Counted from the stretch's first letter, positions 1 through 10,845 are shown. The stretch: 64,000 nucleotides of DNA from Parvularcula oceani (GCF_000733125.1 NZ_JPHU01000001.1:1-64000); one strand, 5' to 3'. Notes: a model not told the origin generated them from the letters alone. Program-made: numbers and translations.

Positions 1-477
1 GGTGCCTGCGCGGATGCGTTCGGCCGGTATGCCCTTGGCGGCGTGTTCGAGAAGCCATTTGATCTTCAGCGCGGAGAATAGCGGGTCGATGCCGAGCCCG
101 GAGCGCTCGGCGATCAGGGCGGCGTCGTCGGTCCCGCGCAGCGCCTCGCAGGCCTCCGCCGTTCGGCGGCACTGCCAGAGGATGCAGGGCCCCAGGGCCT
201 GTCCCGTCGCGGCGTCCCAGATCATCGCGGATTCGCGCTGATTGGCGATGCCGATCGCTCGGAGCGAGACCTCGCCCGCATCGTCCGACGCCGCCAAGAC
301 CGCCGCCAGCACGCTTTGCCAGACTGCGTCCGGGTCGACCTCAGCCCAGCCGGGGGCCGGATATGACGGGTTCGTCGGCCGGGACGCCACGCCTGCGATA
401 TCGCCCGAAGGCAGGACGAACAGCGCCTTGGTGTTCGTCGTGCCCTGATCGATCGCAAGAACCGCCTCCCGCGCCAT
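1..477 (-). CDS. FGGY-family sugar kinase, N-terminal part (cut by window edge); putative apulose kinase
   Basis: First 159 residues of an ATP-dependent sugar kinase; the rest lies beyond the left edge. Residues 7-20 (LAIDQGTTNTKALF) are the phosphate-1 loop of the FGGY/hexokinase fold, and IANQRES near residue 85 is the second family signature, closest in style to glycerol-kinase-type members. Start ATG at 477 follows a GGGGG ribosome site and lies four bases after the stop of the transketolase gene, so it is the last gene of a three-gene leftward operon. FGGY kinases phosphorylate ketoses or polyols. With the split transketolase and the isomerase across the divergent promoter, apulose kinase (AplK type) is the best inference; glycerol, erythritol or xylulose kinase cannot be excluded from the fragment. 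Confidence 0.85.
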   Translation of the reverse strand, partial: MAREAVLAIDQGTTNTKALFVLPSGDIAGVASRPTNPSYPAPGWAEVDPDAVWQSVLAAVLAASDDAGEVSLRAIGIANQRESAMIWDAATGQALGPCILWQCRRTAEACEALRGTDDAALIAERSGLGIDPLFSALKIKWLLEHAAKGIPAERIRAGT

Positions 478-481
478 CCCC

Positions 482-1420
482 CTACCCCGCAACCTTCCGG
501 GCAGCGTCAGCGATGCCCTCCGCCGTGAGCCCATGCCGCCCCAGAAGGAATTCGACGGAGCCGGTCGGCAGGAAGCCGGGGAAGCCGAGGATTTCCAGCT
601 TGCAGGAGGAGCGGGTCGCGACGATCTCGGCCACGGCACCGCCGAGCCCCCCTCTGACCGAGCCCTCTTCGGCCGTGACGATCGCGCCGGTCTCCGCCGC
701 CGCGAGCACCGCCTCCTCGTCGATAGGAGACATGCTCGACATGTTCACGACGCGCGCGCTCACGCCTTCGCGCGCAAGCATCTCTGCCGCATCGAGCGCC
801 CTGTGGACCATGATGCCGTTCGCCAGGATGGCCATGTCCTCGCCCGCTCGGAGCTCCTCCGCCCGGCCGACGCGGAATTCCGCGCCGTCCGGCCGCGGGA
901 GGTTGGGCACTTTCAGGCGGCTGACGCGCACGAAATAGGGCCCTTCATTCGCGGCGGCGGCGCGAACCGCCTCCCTCGTCTCCCACGGATCGGACGGCAC
1001 GAGGATGGTGATATCGCCCATGACCCGCAGCCATGCGACGTCCTCGATCGAATGATGCGTCGCTCCGAGTTCCCCATAGGCGATGCCGCTCGACATGCCG
1101 CATAGCTTCACGTTCGCGCCGGCATAGGCAAGATCGGCCTTGATCTGCTCCATCGCGCGCGCCGTGAGGAAGCAGGCAGCGCCGCTGACGAAGGGGATCC
1201 TGCCCCCATTGGCGAGGCCAGCCCCCACCCCGACCATGTTCTGCTCGGCGATGCCGACATTGATCAGCCGATCGGGAAACTGCTTCTTGAAGCCGCCGAG
1301 CTTGCTCGACCCGACGCTGTCATTGACGACCGCCACCACGCGCGGATCGGCCTCGGCGAGTTCTTCCAGCGCCTCGGCGAAGGCGACGCGGCAATCGAAT
1401 GTTTCGGATGCGCCGCTCAT
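482..1420 (-). CDS. Transketolase, C-terminal subunit (split type)
   Basis: 312 residues covering the pyrimidine-binding and C-terminal domains of transketolase. GIAEQNM (Glu59) carries the family's catalytic glutamate that activates thiamine diphosphate; SGIAYGELGATHHSIED and the VRVSRLKVP strand are also typical. It works with the adjacent N-terminal subunit as a two-chain enzyme transferring a two-carbon ketol unit. Its ATG overlaps the stop of the upstream subunit (ATGA, 1417-1420), implying translational coupling and equal dosage. Split transketolases occur in archaea and in bacterial sugar operons, including AptA/AptB, which cleave apulose-4-phosphate with glyceraldehyde-3-phosphate to DHAP and xylulose-5-phosphate. 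The substrate here is inferred from the neighbours only. Confidence 0.93.
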   Translation of the reverse strand: MSGASETFDCRVAFAEALEELAEADPRVVAVVNDSVGSSKLGGFKKQFPDRLINVGIAEQNMVGVGAGLANGGRIPFVSGAACFLTARAMEQIKADLAYAGANVKLCGMSSGIAYGELGATHHSIEDVAWLRVMGDITILVPSDPWETREAVRAAAANEGPYFVRVSRLKVPNLPRPDGAEFRVGRAEELRAGEDMAILANGIMVHRALDAAEMLAREGVSARVVNMSSMSPIDEEAVLAAAETGAIVTAEEGSVRGGLGGAVAEIVATRSSCKLEILGFPGFLPTGSVEFLLGRHGLTAEGIADAARKVAG

Positions 1421-2268
1421 TCGCCGAGCTCCCTCAGCGCCTGCTCGTACTGCTCCTTGTCGGGAACGCCGTGATGCCAGCTCGCCTGCCCCTCCATGAA
1501 TGATACACCCTTGCCTTTCACCGTTTCCGCGATCACGCAGAGCGGGCGTCCTGACTCATGAGGTCCCGGCGCCAGAACGCGCACCAGGCCGTCGATATCG
1601 TGGCCGTCGCATTCCTCGACCGTCCAGCCGAACGCCCGCCACTTGTCGGCCAGCGGCTCGAGCGAGACGGTATCCTCGGTCGCCGCGCCCTGCTGCAAAT
1701 GGTTCCGGTCGACGATCAGCGTCAGGTTCGACAGCCGCCGATGTCCCGCCGTCATGGCAGCCTCCCAATTGCTCCCCTCCTGCAGCTCGCCGTCGCCGAC
1801 GAGCACGTAGACATGGAACGGATCGGGTTCGAACGAGCCTGCGATCGCCATTCCGACCGCGACCGGGAAGCCATGCCCGAGAGGACCGGTATTGGTCTCG
1901 ATCCCCGGCAGATATTTCCGGTTCGGATGACCGTTCAGGCGCGACAGCGGCTGCATGTAGGTGGAGAGTTCCTCGAGCGGGAAATAGCCCGCAGCCGCCA
2001 GGGCCGAGTAGAACGCTCCCGTGCAGTGCCCCTTGCTCATGACGAAGCGGTCGCGGCTGGGGAGCGCCGGATTCGACGGGTCGTACCGCATGGCACCGAA
2101 ATAGAGCGTGGCCAAGATGTCGGCGGAGGAGAGGTCTCCGCCCGGATGACCCAGCTTCGCCTCGTAGACCATCTGTATGCTACGGCGGCGGATCCAGTTC
2201 GCACGCTCCGCGCAGCTTGCACCGGCATCGCCGCCGATCGGTTGCGCGAGGTCGGGTGACGGACTCAT
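1417..2268 (-). CDS. Transketolase, N-terminal (thiamine-diphosphate-binding) subunit (split type)
   Basis: 283 residues forming the diphosphate-binding domain. GHPGGDLSSADILATLYF near residue 40 and GDGELQEGSNWEA near residue 157 (the GDG...N Mg-ThDP motif) are clear, as is a C-terminal KGKGVSFMEG strand. An open frame continues upstream to 2469, but the ATG at 2268 is preceded by GAGGAG at ideal spacing and family similarity begins there, so I chose it. First gene of the leftward operon transketolase-N, transketolase-C, kinase, transcribed from the shared divergent region at 2269-2468. Presumed role: sugar-phosphate cleavage in the same pathway as the rightward ABC/isomerase genes. Confidence 0.93.
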   Translation of the reverse strand: MSPSPDLAQPIGGDAGASCAERANWIRRRSIQMVYEAKLGHPGGDLSSADILATLYFGAMRYDPSNPALPSRDRFVMSKGHCTGAFYSALAAAGYFPLEELSTYMQPLSRLNGHPNRKYLPGIETNTGPLGHGFPVAVGMAIAGSFEPDPFHVYVLVGDGELQEGSNWEAAMTAGHRRLSNLTLIVDRNHLQQGAATEDTVSLEPLADKWRAFGWTVEECDGHDIDGLVRVLAPGPHESGRPLCVIAETVKGKGVSFMEGQASWHHGVPDKEQYEQALRELGE

Positions 2269-2316
2269 CGCGATCTCCTCCGGGAAAAAAGTTCGTGTCC
2301 GAGGGATAACTCCGAC

Positions 2317-2374
2317 TTTCGAAAAACGCAACTTGTTGCTTCCGGTTTTCTTCGGTGGTCGTAAGTTTTCGAAA
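2317..2374. promoter_or_regulatory. Two TTTCGAAA palindromes in the divergent promoter (candidate DeoR operator)
   Basis: Identical 8-base palindromes lie at 2317-2324 and 2367-2374, 50 bases apart (about five helical turns), between the leftward transketolase operon and the rightward transporter operon. DeoR-family regulators commonly bind repeats containing CGAAA/TTTCG, and a DeoR gene lies in the rightward operon. Assignment is by inference. Confidence 0.4.
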
Positions 2375-2392
2375 CTATGAGGCAGGAATTCC

Positions 2393-2423
2393 TTGACCCG
2401 GCGCGCAGGCCTGCCAGTATCGC
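2393..2423 (+). promoter_or_regulatory. Candidate promoter for the rightward sugar-transport operon
   Basis: TTGACC at 2393-2398 resembles a -35 box; AGTATC/TATCGC at 2416-2423 is a weak -10 match 17-19 bases downstream. It lies about 50 bases before the first start codon (2469) and immediately upstream of the CGAAAG repeats, a layout suited to repression. Confidence 0.35.
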
Positions 2424-2431
2424 GGAGCATT

Positions 2432-2447
2432 CGAAAGCCTCCGAAAG
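2432..2447 (+). promoter_or_regulatory. CGAAAG direct repeats, 10-base spacing (candidate DeoR operator)
   Basis: CGAAAG occurs at 2432-2437 and 2442-2447, exactly one helical turn apart, between the candidate promoter and the first ribosome site. The half-site shares its CGAAA core with the two palindromes at 2317-2324 and 2367-2374. Placement just downstream of a promoter suggests repression by the DeoR protein encoded at 5700-6548. Confidence 0.4.
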
Positions 2448-2468
2448 AGAGGCCGTCGGGAGGGCGCA

Positions 2469-3119
2469 ATGCCGTTCGATTTCAAAAAGGGCATCACGAT
2501 CATGTCCCTGGCAGCGCTCGCGCTGACCGCGAGCGGCTGCCGCCTCGTCTCCCAAGCGGAGTTTCAGGCGGCGCAGCCCCCCGGATCAGCATCCGCCTTC
2601 GGGACGGAGGCGCTGGAGGAGCGGTGGGAAAGCGAATACCTTCCCTATCTGCGGAGCCGCGCCGTCGAGGCGGATGCGCTCTGGGCCGTGCTGGCGGAAA
2701 GCCTGCCAGCCGCCGGTGAGCGCTATGGCGAGCAGCCGGGCCTCGCATCGCCCTGGACCTTCGTTCTGAGCGCCGATGTGACCGTCACCAGGAAGGATCT
2801 CGATTCCCGCACCGGCTCGGTCGCGGTCGAAGCGCGGCCGGACGGCGCATCGAGGTCATGGACGATCCTGACCGGCCCCGTCCTCATCGAGATGCCGATC
2901 CGCGATGCCCTGCCCTCCATCACCTATAACGACGTCGACGATCAGGTCGTATACGCCGAAATCGGTGCCGCGTTGAACGAGAAGGCCCTGCAGCGGGCGC
3001 GGCCCGTCCTGGCGGAAGCGGAGGTCGGGGACAGGTTGCGCCTTTTGGGCGCATTTTCGCTCGACGATCCCGCCGAAGGCGTGCGCATCGTTCCCATCGA
3101 ACTGACGAGAGCGGAGTAG
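2469..3119 (+). CDS. DUF2291 family predicted periplasmic lipoprotein
   Basis: 216 residues. A short N-terminal hydrophobic segment ends in LTASGC (Cys24), a lipobox-like site with Ala rather than Leu at -3, so the mature protein is probably a lipid-anchored periplasmic protein. The rest matches the DUF2291 family, which is recurrently encoded beside ribose/xylose-type ABC importers; its biochemical function is unknown. GGGAGG at 2458-2463 is the ribosome site. First gene of the rightward operon, with only three bases before the ABC ATPase start, so it is probably co-expressed with, and may assist, the transporter. Confidence 0.8.
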   Translation: MPFDFKKGITIMSLAALALTASGCRLVSQAEFQAAQPPGSASAFGTEALEERWESEYLPYLRSRAVEADALWAVLAESLPAAGERYGEQPGLASPWTFVLSADVTVTRKDLDSRTGSVAVEARPDGASRSWTILTGPVLIEMPIRDALPSITYNDVDDQVVYAEIGAALNEKALQRARPVLAEAEVGDRLRLLGAFSLDDPAEGVRIVPIELTRAE

Positions 3120-3122
3120 GCG

Positions 3123-4649
3123 ATGAGCGTGCTCCGGGCGAGGAAGATCACGAAGCGCTATGGCGGCACGACCGCGCTGGACGGCGTCACCTACGCTGTC
3201 GAAGCCGGGAAGGTGGGTGTCCTGATCGGCGAAAACGGAGCCGGCAAGTCGACCCTGATGAAGATTCTGGCCGGCATCGAGCAGCCGACCGCGGGCGAGA
3301 CGCTCCTCGACGACCGGCCGGTCCGGATGGGCTCGGTCCGCGACGCGGCGGCGAAGGGCGTGAAGATCGTCCATCAGGAGCTCAATCTCTGCCACAATCT
3401 CTCCGTCGCCGAGAACGTGTTCCTGCGCCAGGACGGCGAGCGCTCCCCTCTCCTGAACCGGCGCGAGGAGCGCGAGCGCACGCGGGCGATTCTCGAAAGG
3501 CTCGGCGTGGGAATCGATCCGGATGCGCCGGTCGGCACGCTGCCGATCGGCCAGCAGCAGATCGTCGAGATCGCCAAGGCGCTGGTCGGGGAGTGCCGGG
3601 TCCTGATCCTCGACGAGCCGACCTCCGCTCTCAGCGATACCGAGGTGACCAACCTGTTTGCTGTCATCGCCGAGCTCAAGTCCGCCGGAGTGGGCATCGT
3701 CTATATTTCGCACCGTCTGGAGGAGCTGCTTCGCATCGGAGACACGATCACCGTGCTGCGGGACGGAAAGGTCGTAGCCCGCACCGAGGCGGCCGAGGCA
3801 TCGGTCGACTGGATCGTGGAGAAGATGCTCGGCCGCGAAGGCGTGCTCGAGCGGCATCCCAGCGAGAGCGGACCGCATTCCCCGGTCCTGTCGGTTCAAG
3901 GCGTGAGCCTTCCGCGCGATGGCGCGACCTCGGCCGCCGTTCGCGGAGTGACGCTCGATTTTTGCAGCGGCGAGATCACGGCCGTCTTCGGCCTTCTGGG
4001 CGCGGGACGCACGGAACTGCTCGAACTCGTCTGCGGCGCCCGCCAGGCCGCATCGGGCCGGGTCGTGCTGAACGGCCAGGACATCACCGGCCTGCCGCTG
4101 CCCGAATGCGCCCGGCTGGGCCTTCTCCTCGTGCCCGAAGACCGCCAGCGCGATGCGGTGTTCCGGAACTTCGCCGTCGCCGACAACATCACGATCGCCA
4201 GCCTGGCGCGCCATGCGCGCAGCGGGGTGCTGCGGCGGCGGCACGAAGACCGGGCGGTGAGGGAGCAGATCGCCGACCTCCACATCAAGGTGTCCGATCC
4301 GAAACAGCCTATTCATTCTCTCTCCGGCGGCAACCAGCAGAAGTGCATCATCGGCAGGGCCCTCGCCTCGTCGCCGAAGATGCTGCTCCTCGACGAGCCG
4401 AGCCGCGGAATCGATATCGGGGCGCGGGCCGAAATCTTCCGCCTGCTCCAATCGATCGCGGCGGACGGCCTCGGCGTGCTCTTCACGACATCCGACGTCC
4501 GCGAGGCCCTGGCCGTCGCCGACCGGATCGTCGTTCTCGCCAAGGGGCGGGTCGTCCTCGACGTGCAGGCCGGGGACACGAACGAAACCGAGCTCGTCCA
4601 GGCGGCGAACAGCACAATACGGAAGATCGACTTGAAGGTGGCGGGCTGA
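3123..4649 (+). CDS. Sugar ABC transporter ATPase, RbsA/XylG type (two ATPase domains)
   Basis: 508 residues with two fused ABC domains, the hallmark of pentose-type importers. Domain 1 has Walker A GENGAGKST (36-44), a signature variant IGQQQIVEIAKAL, Walker B LILDEPTSAL and switch His in ISHRLEEL. Domain 2 has a degenerate Walker A (FGLLGAGRTELLE, lacking the Lys), signature LSGGNQQK near residue 400 and LLLDEPSRGIDIG near 420. A dead second P-loop is normal for this family. It energises uptake through the permease that starts inside its own stop codon (TGATG at 4647-4651). The transported sugar is inferred as apiose or another branched or pentose sugar from the neighbours. Confidence 0.95.
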   Translation: MSVLRARKITKRYGGTTALDGVTYAVEAGKVGVLIGENGAGKSTLMKILAGIEQPTAGETLLDDRPVRMGSVRDAAAKGVKIVHQELNLCHNLSVAENVFLRQDGERSPLLNRREERERTRAILERLGVGIDPDAPVGTLPIGQQQIVEIAKALVGECRVLILDEPTSALSDTEVTNLFAVIAELKSAGVGIVYISHRLEELLRIGDTITVLRDGKVVARTEAAEASVDWIVEKMLGREGVLERHPSESGPHSPVLSVQGVSLPRDGATSAAVRGVTLDFCSGEITAVFGLLGAGRTELLELVCGARQAASGRVVLNGQDITGLPLPECARLGLLLVPEDRQRDAVFRNFAVADNITIASLARHARSGVLRRRHEDRAVREQIADLHIKVSDPKQPIHSLSGGNQQKCIIGRALASSPKMLLLDEPSRGIDIGARAEIFRLLQSIAADGLGVLFTTSDVREALAVADRIVVLAKGRVVLDVQAGDTNETELVQAANSTIRKIDLKVAG

Positions 4650-5698
4650 TGGCTGACGGAAACATGGTCGAAGCGCTGAGCATCGCACCGGAGGCGCCCG
4701 GACCCAGGCCCCTGCAGATCCTGCTCAAGCTTCGAACCTTCATCGCCCTCATCGCGGTGATCGTATTCTTCTCGCTGGTAGCGCCGAATTTCCTGTCGGT
4801 CTCGAACTTCGTCATCATGATGAAGCACATTTCGATCATCGCGATTTTGGCTCTGGGCATGACATTCGTGATCCTGACTGGGGGCATCGACCTCTCGGTG
4901 GGGTCGATCGCCGGGCTCAGCGGGATGGTCGCGGGCTTCCTTCTTCTCAACGGGATCCCGATCGTCCCCTTCGGGACGGTCCTCGTGCCGTCAGTACCGG
5001 AAGTAATCCTGCTCTCGCTCGCCTGCGGCGGGCTGATCGGTTTCCTGAACGGAATACTCGTGGCGCGCTTCAACGTGGCGCCATTCATCGCCACGCTCGG
5101 CATGCTCTACATCGCGCGGGGCGCGGCGCTCCTGATCTCCGGCGGCACCACCTTCCCGAACCTGGTCGGCCATCCGGATCTGGGCAATCAGGGCTTCCCG
5201 ATCCTCGGCTCAGGAACGATCCTCGGCATCCCCCTGCCCGTTCTCATCCTGGTCGGCGTCACGCTGCTCGGCATGTTCGTCACCCAGCGCACGACGTTCG
5301 GACGTCGCGTCTACGCGCTCGGGGGCAATGAACGCGCCGCCTATCTTTCCGGCCTGCGCACCGGCCGGCTCAAGATCGCCGTCTATGTCATTTCCGGGGT
5401 CTGCGCCGCTCTCGTAGGCCTGATCATCGCCTCGGACCTCTCCGCGGCTCATCCGGCCTCCGGCGAAACGCTGGAACTGAGCGCGATCGCGGCCGTCGTC
5501 CTCGGCGGCGCGTCCCTCTCGGGCGGACGCGGCACGATCATCGGCACGCTCACCGGCGCCTGCGTCATCGGCGTGCTCGGCGATGGGATGGTGATGATGG
5601 GAATCAGCGAGTTCTGGCAGATGGTCATAAAAGGGGCGGTAATCGTGCTAGCCGTGATGCTCGACCAGTTTCAGGCCTCCTTGGGAAAGGAAGTGTAG
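4649..5698 (+). CDS. Sugar ABC transporter permease, RbsC/XylH type
   Basis: 349 residues, mostly hydrophobic with about 8-10 membrane segments and typical family motifs such as ILTGGIDLSVGSIAGLSG and the late GGASLSGGRGTIIGTLTG loop that contacts the ATPase. It is the inner-membrane channel of the importer encoded with the flanking ATPase and binding protein. The ATG at 4649 overlaps the ATPase stop and gives a normal family N-terminus (a short cytoplasmic tail before the first membrane helix); the frame stays open much further upstream only because of high GC. Confidence 0.95.
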   Translation: MADGNMVEALSIAPEAPGPRPLQILLKLRTFIALIAVIVFFSLVAPNFLSVSNFVIMMKHISIIAILALGMTFVILTGGIDLSVGSIAGLSGMVAGFLLLNGIPIVPFGTVLVPSVPEVILLSLACGGLIGFLNGILVARFNVAPFIATLGMLYIARGAALLISGGTTFPNLVGHPDLGNQGFPILGSGTILGIPLPVLILVGVTLLGMFVTQRTTFGRRVYALGGNERAAYLSGLRTGRLKIAVYVISGVCAALVGLIIASDLSAAHPASGETLELSAIAAVVLGGASLSGGRGTIIGTLTGACVIGVLGDGMVMMGISEFWQMVIKGAVIVLAVMLDQFQASLGKEV

Positions 5699-5699
5699 A

Positions 5700-7519
<1,820 letters not shown>

Positions 7520-7535
7520 GAAGCGGAAGGATCGG

Positions 7536-8513
7536 ATGATCATGAACCAGAAATTCGGCGCCGGGATCTGGCATTTCGCCAATTACGTCGATCGCTACGC
7601 GACCGACGGCTACGGCGAGCCGCGCTCGTTGCTCGAAATGATCGAGATGGCGGGAACGGTCGAAGACCTTTCCGTCGTAGACATCAACTATCCGTGGTCG
7701 CCCGACATCAGCGTCGCCCAGGTGAAGGAGGCGCTGGATCGCGCGGGGCTCGGCGTGATCGGAATCACGCCGGAGATCTATACCCGGGAGTTCGCGAAGG
7801 GCGCCTTCACCAATCCCGATCCCGGGATCCGCAGGCGCGCCAACGAAATGTGCAACGAAGCCGCCGACGTCGTGCGGCAACTCGGCGGAACCTATGTGAA
7901 GCTCTGGCCGGGCCAGGATGGATGGGACTATCCCTTCCAGGTCGACTACAAGACGCTCTGGAAACATTCCCGCGAAGGCGTCGGCGAACTGGCTTCGCAG
8001 AACAGCGATCTGAAGCTGGTCGTCGAATACAAGCCGCGCGAGCCCCGGGTGCATATGAGCTACGACTCGGTGGCCCGGACGCTGCTGGGGATCGAGTCGA
8101 TCGGCCTGCCCAATGTCGGCATCCTGCTCGATTTCGGCCATGCCCTGTACGGGGGCGAGTCCCCTGCGGACTCCGCGCAGCTGGCGATCGACCACGGCCG
8201 GCTCTTCGGGATGGACGTCAACGACAATCTGCGCGGCTGGGACGACGACATGATCGCCGGCACGGTCCACCCGATGGAGCTGTTCGAGTTCTTCTACACC
8301 CTGCGGAAGAACGCGTGGGAAGGCGTCTGGCAGCTCGACCAGTTCCCGTTCCGCGAAAACGCCGTCGAGGCGGCGAACATGGCGATCGGCTTCCTAAAGA
8401 AGATCGAGCGGGCGCTGGACAGGCTCGACTGGAACGCGATGGCGGAGGCGCAGGCGCGCCAGGATGCCGTGGCGGCGAACCGCCTCGCCCAGGAGGCACT
8501 TTACGGCGCATAG
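7536..8513 (+). CDS. TIM-barrel sugar isomerase (xylose-isomerase-like family); putative apiose isomerase
   Basis: 325 residues of the AP-endonuclease-2/xylose-isomerase-like barrel. Candidate metal ligands and catalytic acids are Glu in [12 protein letters not shown] (about residue 170), Asp-His in LLDFGHAL, Asp in MDVNDN and the late DQFPFREN. Family members interconvert aldoses and ketoses. The N-terminal [20 protein letters not shown] resembles sugar isomerases of apiose and pentose loci as I recall them. GGAAGG at 7525-7530 supports the ATG at 7536 (7542 is an in-frame alternative). It lies 16 bases after the binding protein, so is in the same operon. Apiose-to-apulose isomerisation is the best pathway fit; L-rhamnose- or tagatose-type epimerase activity is an alternative. 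Confidence 0.85.
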   Translation: MIMNQKFGAGIWHFANYVDRYATDGYGEPRSLLEMIEMAGTVEDLSVVDINYPWSPDISVAQVKEALDRAGLGVIGITPEIYTREFAKGAFTNPDPGIRRRANEMCNEAADVVRQLGGTYVKLWPGQDGWDYPFQVDYKTLWKHSREGVGELASQNSDLKLVVEYKPREPRVHMSYDSVARTLLGIESIGLPNVGILLDFGHALYGGESPADSAQLAIDHGRLFGMDVNDNLRGWDDDMIAGTVHPMELFEFFYTLRKNAWEGVWQLDQFPFRENAVEAANMAIGFLKKIERALDRLDWNAMAEAQARQDAVAANRLAQEALYGA

Positions 8514-8602
8514 CGCCCCAGAGCGAATGCTCCTCCTACGGATGCGGCACGCGTGGCCGACGACGGCCCAACGACAAGATCAGGAAACGACCGGAGAGAC
8601 AG

Positions 8603-10834
8603 ATGATGACGCCGAAAGCCCTCGCCCTTGCCACATCCATCGCGGCGATGTGCGCCGCCGCCCCGCTTCATGCCGCCCAGGCGCAGGCCGATCCGGCGGC
8701 CCGCGCCGCCGAGGTCGAGGCGCAGATGACGGACGAGGAGCGCACGCAGCTGACGCTGGGCTACATGGCGATGTCCTTTGGCGGGATCGAGCCGCCGGAG
8801 GGCGCCATTCCCGGTGCGGGCATCGTGCCCGGGGTTCCGCGGCTCGGCGTGCCGGCGCTGCGCGAGACCGATGCCAGCCACGGCGTCACCTGGGTCGGCG
8901 GCGCGCGCGGCGACGGGGCGACCGCCCTGCCCGCCGGCATCGCGCAGGGCGCGACCTTCAACCCCGAGCTGATCGAGCGGGGCGGCGCGCTGATCGGCTC
9001 GGAGGCGCGCCTGAAGGGCTTCAACGTCCTGCTGGCGGGCGGCATCAACCTGATGCGCGAGGCGCGCAATGGCCGGACCTTCGAATATATGGGCGAGGAC
9101 CCCTGGCATTCGGGCCTGATGGGCGCGGCGGCGGTCAAGGGCATCCAGTCCCAGAACGTCATCTCGACGCTCAAGCATTTCGCGATCAACCCGCAGGAGA
9201 CCGGCCGCCACTTCATGAATGTCGAGATCGACGAGCCGAGCCTGCGCGAGAGCGACCTTCTCGCCTTCGAGATCGCGATCGAACGCGCGCAGCCCGGCGC
9301 GCTGATGTGCGCCTATAACCGCATCAACGGCCCCTTGAGCTGCGGCAGCGAGTTCCTGCTGACCGACGTGCTGCGGGACGACTGGGGCTATAAGGGCTTC
9401 GTGATGTCCGACTGGGGCGCGGTCGAGGCGCTCGACTTCGCGCTCGCCGGCCTCGACCAGCAATCGGGCGCGCAGCTCGACGAGGGCATGTTCTTCGGCG
9501 AGCCGCTTCTCGAAGCGGCGCAGGGCGATCCCGCCTATGCCGAGCGGCTCGGCGAGATGGCGCGCAACGTTCTCTACGCGATCTACGATGTCGGCATCGG
9601 CGAGGACGTGCCCGAGCGCACCGATGCCGAGAACGAAGAGGGCGACGCGGTCGCGCTCGCCACGGCGAAGGAGGCGATCGTCCTCCTGAAGAACGAGAGT
9701 GGCGCGCTGCCCCTCGCGGGCGATGCGCGGAAGATCGCCGTCATCGGCGGCTTCGCCGATGCGGGCGTGCCGACCGGGGGCGGCTCGTCGCGCGTCATGC
9801 CCGATGAAGGGCCCAAAGCGCAGGTTCCGATCCTGCGCGGCGAGGCGTCGGACTATGCCTTCTTCCTCGACCGCATGTATCAGGGCGTCGCCCCGCTCGA
9901 CGCGATCCGCGAGCGGGCGGGCGAGGCGCAGGTCGTCTTCCGCGACGGGCGCTATCCCTCGGAAGCCGCGATGGCGGCCGAAGGGGCCGATGTGGCGATC
10001 GTCTTCGCCACCCAGTACCAGACCGAAGGCTATGACGTCCCCGACCTGTCCCTGCCGGGCAATCAGGATGCGCTGATCGCGGCCGTGGCCGAGGCCAATC
10101 CCAACACCATCGTCGTCCTGGAGACCGGCGGCCCGGTCGTGATGCCGTGGCTCGATGCCGTGCCCGCCGTCCTCGAGGCGTGGTATTCGGGCGAGCAGGG
10201 CGGCGAGGCCATCGCGAGCGTGCTCTTCGGCGAGACCAACCCCTCCGGCCACCTGCCGGTGAGCTTCCCCGCCTCCACCGAGCAGCTCCCGCGGCCGGAC
10301 CTGCCCGGCATCGACGAGATCGAGCCGAGCTTCCTCGGGCGCGGCGAACCCGGACAGACGCTCGATGCCGATTACGGAATCGAAGGCTCGGATATCGGCT
10401 ATCGCGGCTATGCCAAGTCCGGCGACGCGCCCTTGTTCCCCTTCGGGCACGGCCTCAGCTACACCGAGTTCGAGATGGACAGGCTCCGCCTGCGCGGCGC
10501 GGGCCCCGCGCTCTCCGCCCGCTTCCGCCTGCGCAATACCGGCGAGACGGCGGGCGCGGATGTCGCGCAGCTCTATCTCGTCTCCGCCGGCGGCGAGACG
10601 AAGCAGCGCCTCGTCGGCTTCGCCAAGCGGCAGCTCGCGCCCGGCAAGTCCGCCCGCGTCGAGCTCGAGATCGAGCCGCGGCTCCTCGCCGAGTGGGAGG
10701 ATGACAGGTGGGTCGTCGAAGGCGGCGAATACGCCTTCGCCCTCGGCCATGACGCCGGCACGCTGATGGAACCCGTCAGCGTGAAGATCGACCGCTTCAC
10801 CATCGCCGCGGATGGCGAGACGGTCGGGCAGTAA
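8603..10834 (+). CDS. Secreted glycoside hydrolase family 3 beta-glycosidase
   Basis: 743 residues with a Sec signal peptide (cleavage near AAQAQA, about residue 26). The GH3 N-terminal barrel includes KHFAINPQETGR and the nucleophile Asp in MSDWGA (about residue 269); the C-terminal alpha/beta sandwich and a fibronectin-III-like domain (FPFGHGLSYTEFE onward) complete a standard GH3 architecture. Expected activity: release of terminal beta-linked glucose, xylose or similar sugars in the periplasm or outside. ATGATG at 8603 follows GGAGAG; the second ATG (8606) is equally possible. It sits 89 bases after the isomerase, so may belong to the same operon and supply sugar from plant glycosides. 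Confidence 0.93.
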   Translation: MMTPKALALATSIAAMCAAAPLHAAQAQADPAARAAEVEAQMTDEERTQLTLGYMAMSFGGIEPPEGAIPGAGIVPGVPRLGVPALRETDASHGVTWVGGARGDGATALPAGIAQGATFNPELIERGGALIGSEARLKGFNVLLAGGINLMREARNGRTFEYMGEDPWHSGLMGAAAVKGIQSQNVISTLKHFAINPQETGRHFMNVEIDEPSLRESDLLAFEIAIERAQPGALMCAYNRINGPLSCGSEFLLTDVLRDDWGYKGFVMSDWGAVEALDFALAGLDQQSGAQLDEGMFFGEPLLEAAQGDPAYAERLGEMARNVLYAIYDVGIGEDVPERTDAENEEGDAVALATAKEAIVLLKNESGALPLAGDARKIAVIGGFADAGVPTGGGSSRVMPDEGPKAQVPILRGEASDYAFFLDRMYQGVAPLDAIRERAGEAQVVFRDGRYPSEAAMAAEGADVAIVFATQYQTEGYDVPDLSLPGNQDALIAAVAEANPNTIVVLETGGPVVMPWLDAVPAVLEAWYSGEQGGEAIASVLFGETNPSGHLPVSFPASTEQLPRPDLPGIDEIEPSFLGRGEPGQTLDADYGIEGSDIGYRGYAKSGDAPLFPFGHGLSYTEFEMDRLRLRGAGPALSARFRLRNTGETAGADVAQLYLVSAGGETKQRLVGFAKRQLAPGKSARVELEIEPRLLAEWEDDRWVVEGGEYAFALGHDAGTLMEPVSVKIDRFTIAADGETVGQ

Positions 10835-10845
10835 GGGCGGGGAAA

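Noticed and set aside
2269-2469. Extension of the transketolase N subunit to 2469
   Set aside because: The added 67 residues show no family similarity and the ATG at 2268 has an ideal GAGGAG site.
8501-10750. Long minus-strand frame opposite the GH3 gene
   Set aside because: Same GC artefact; the plus strand has signal peptide, ribosome site and catalytic motifs.
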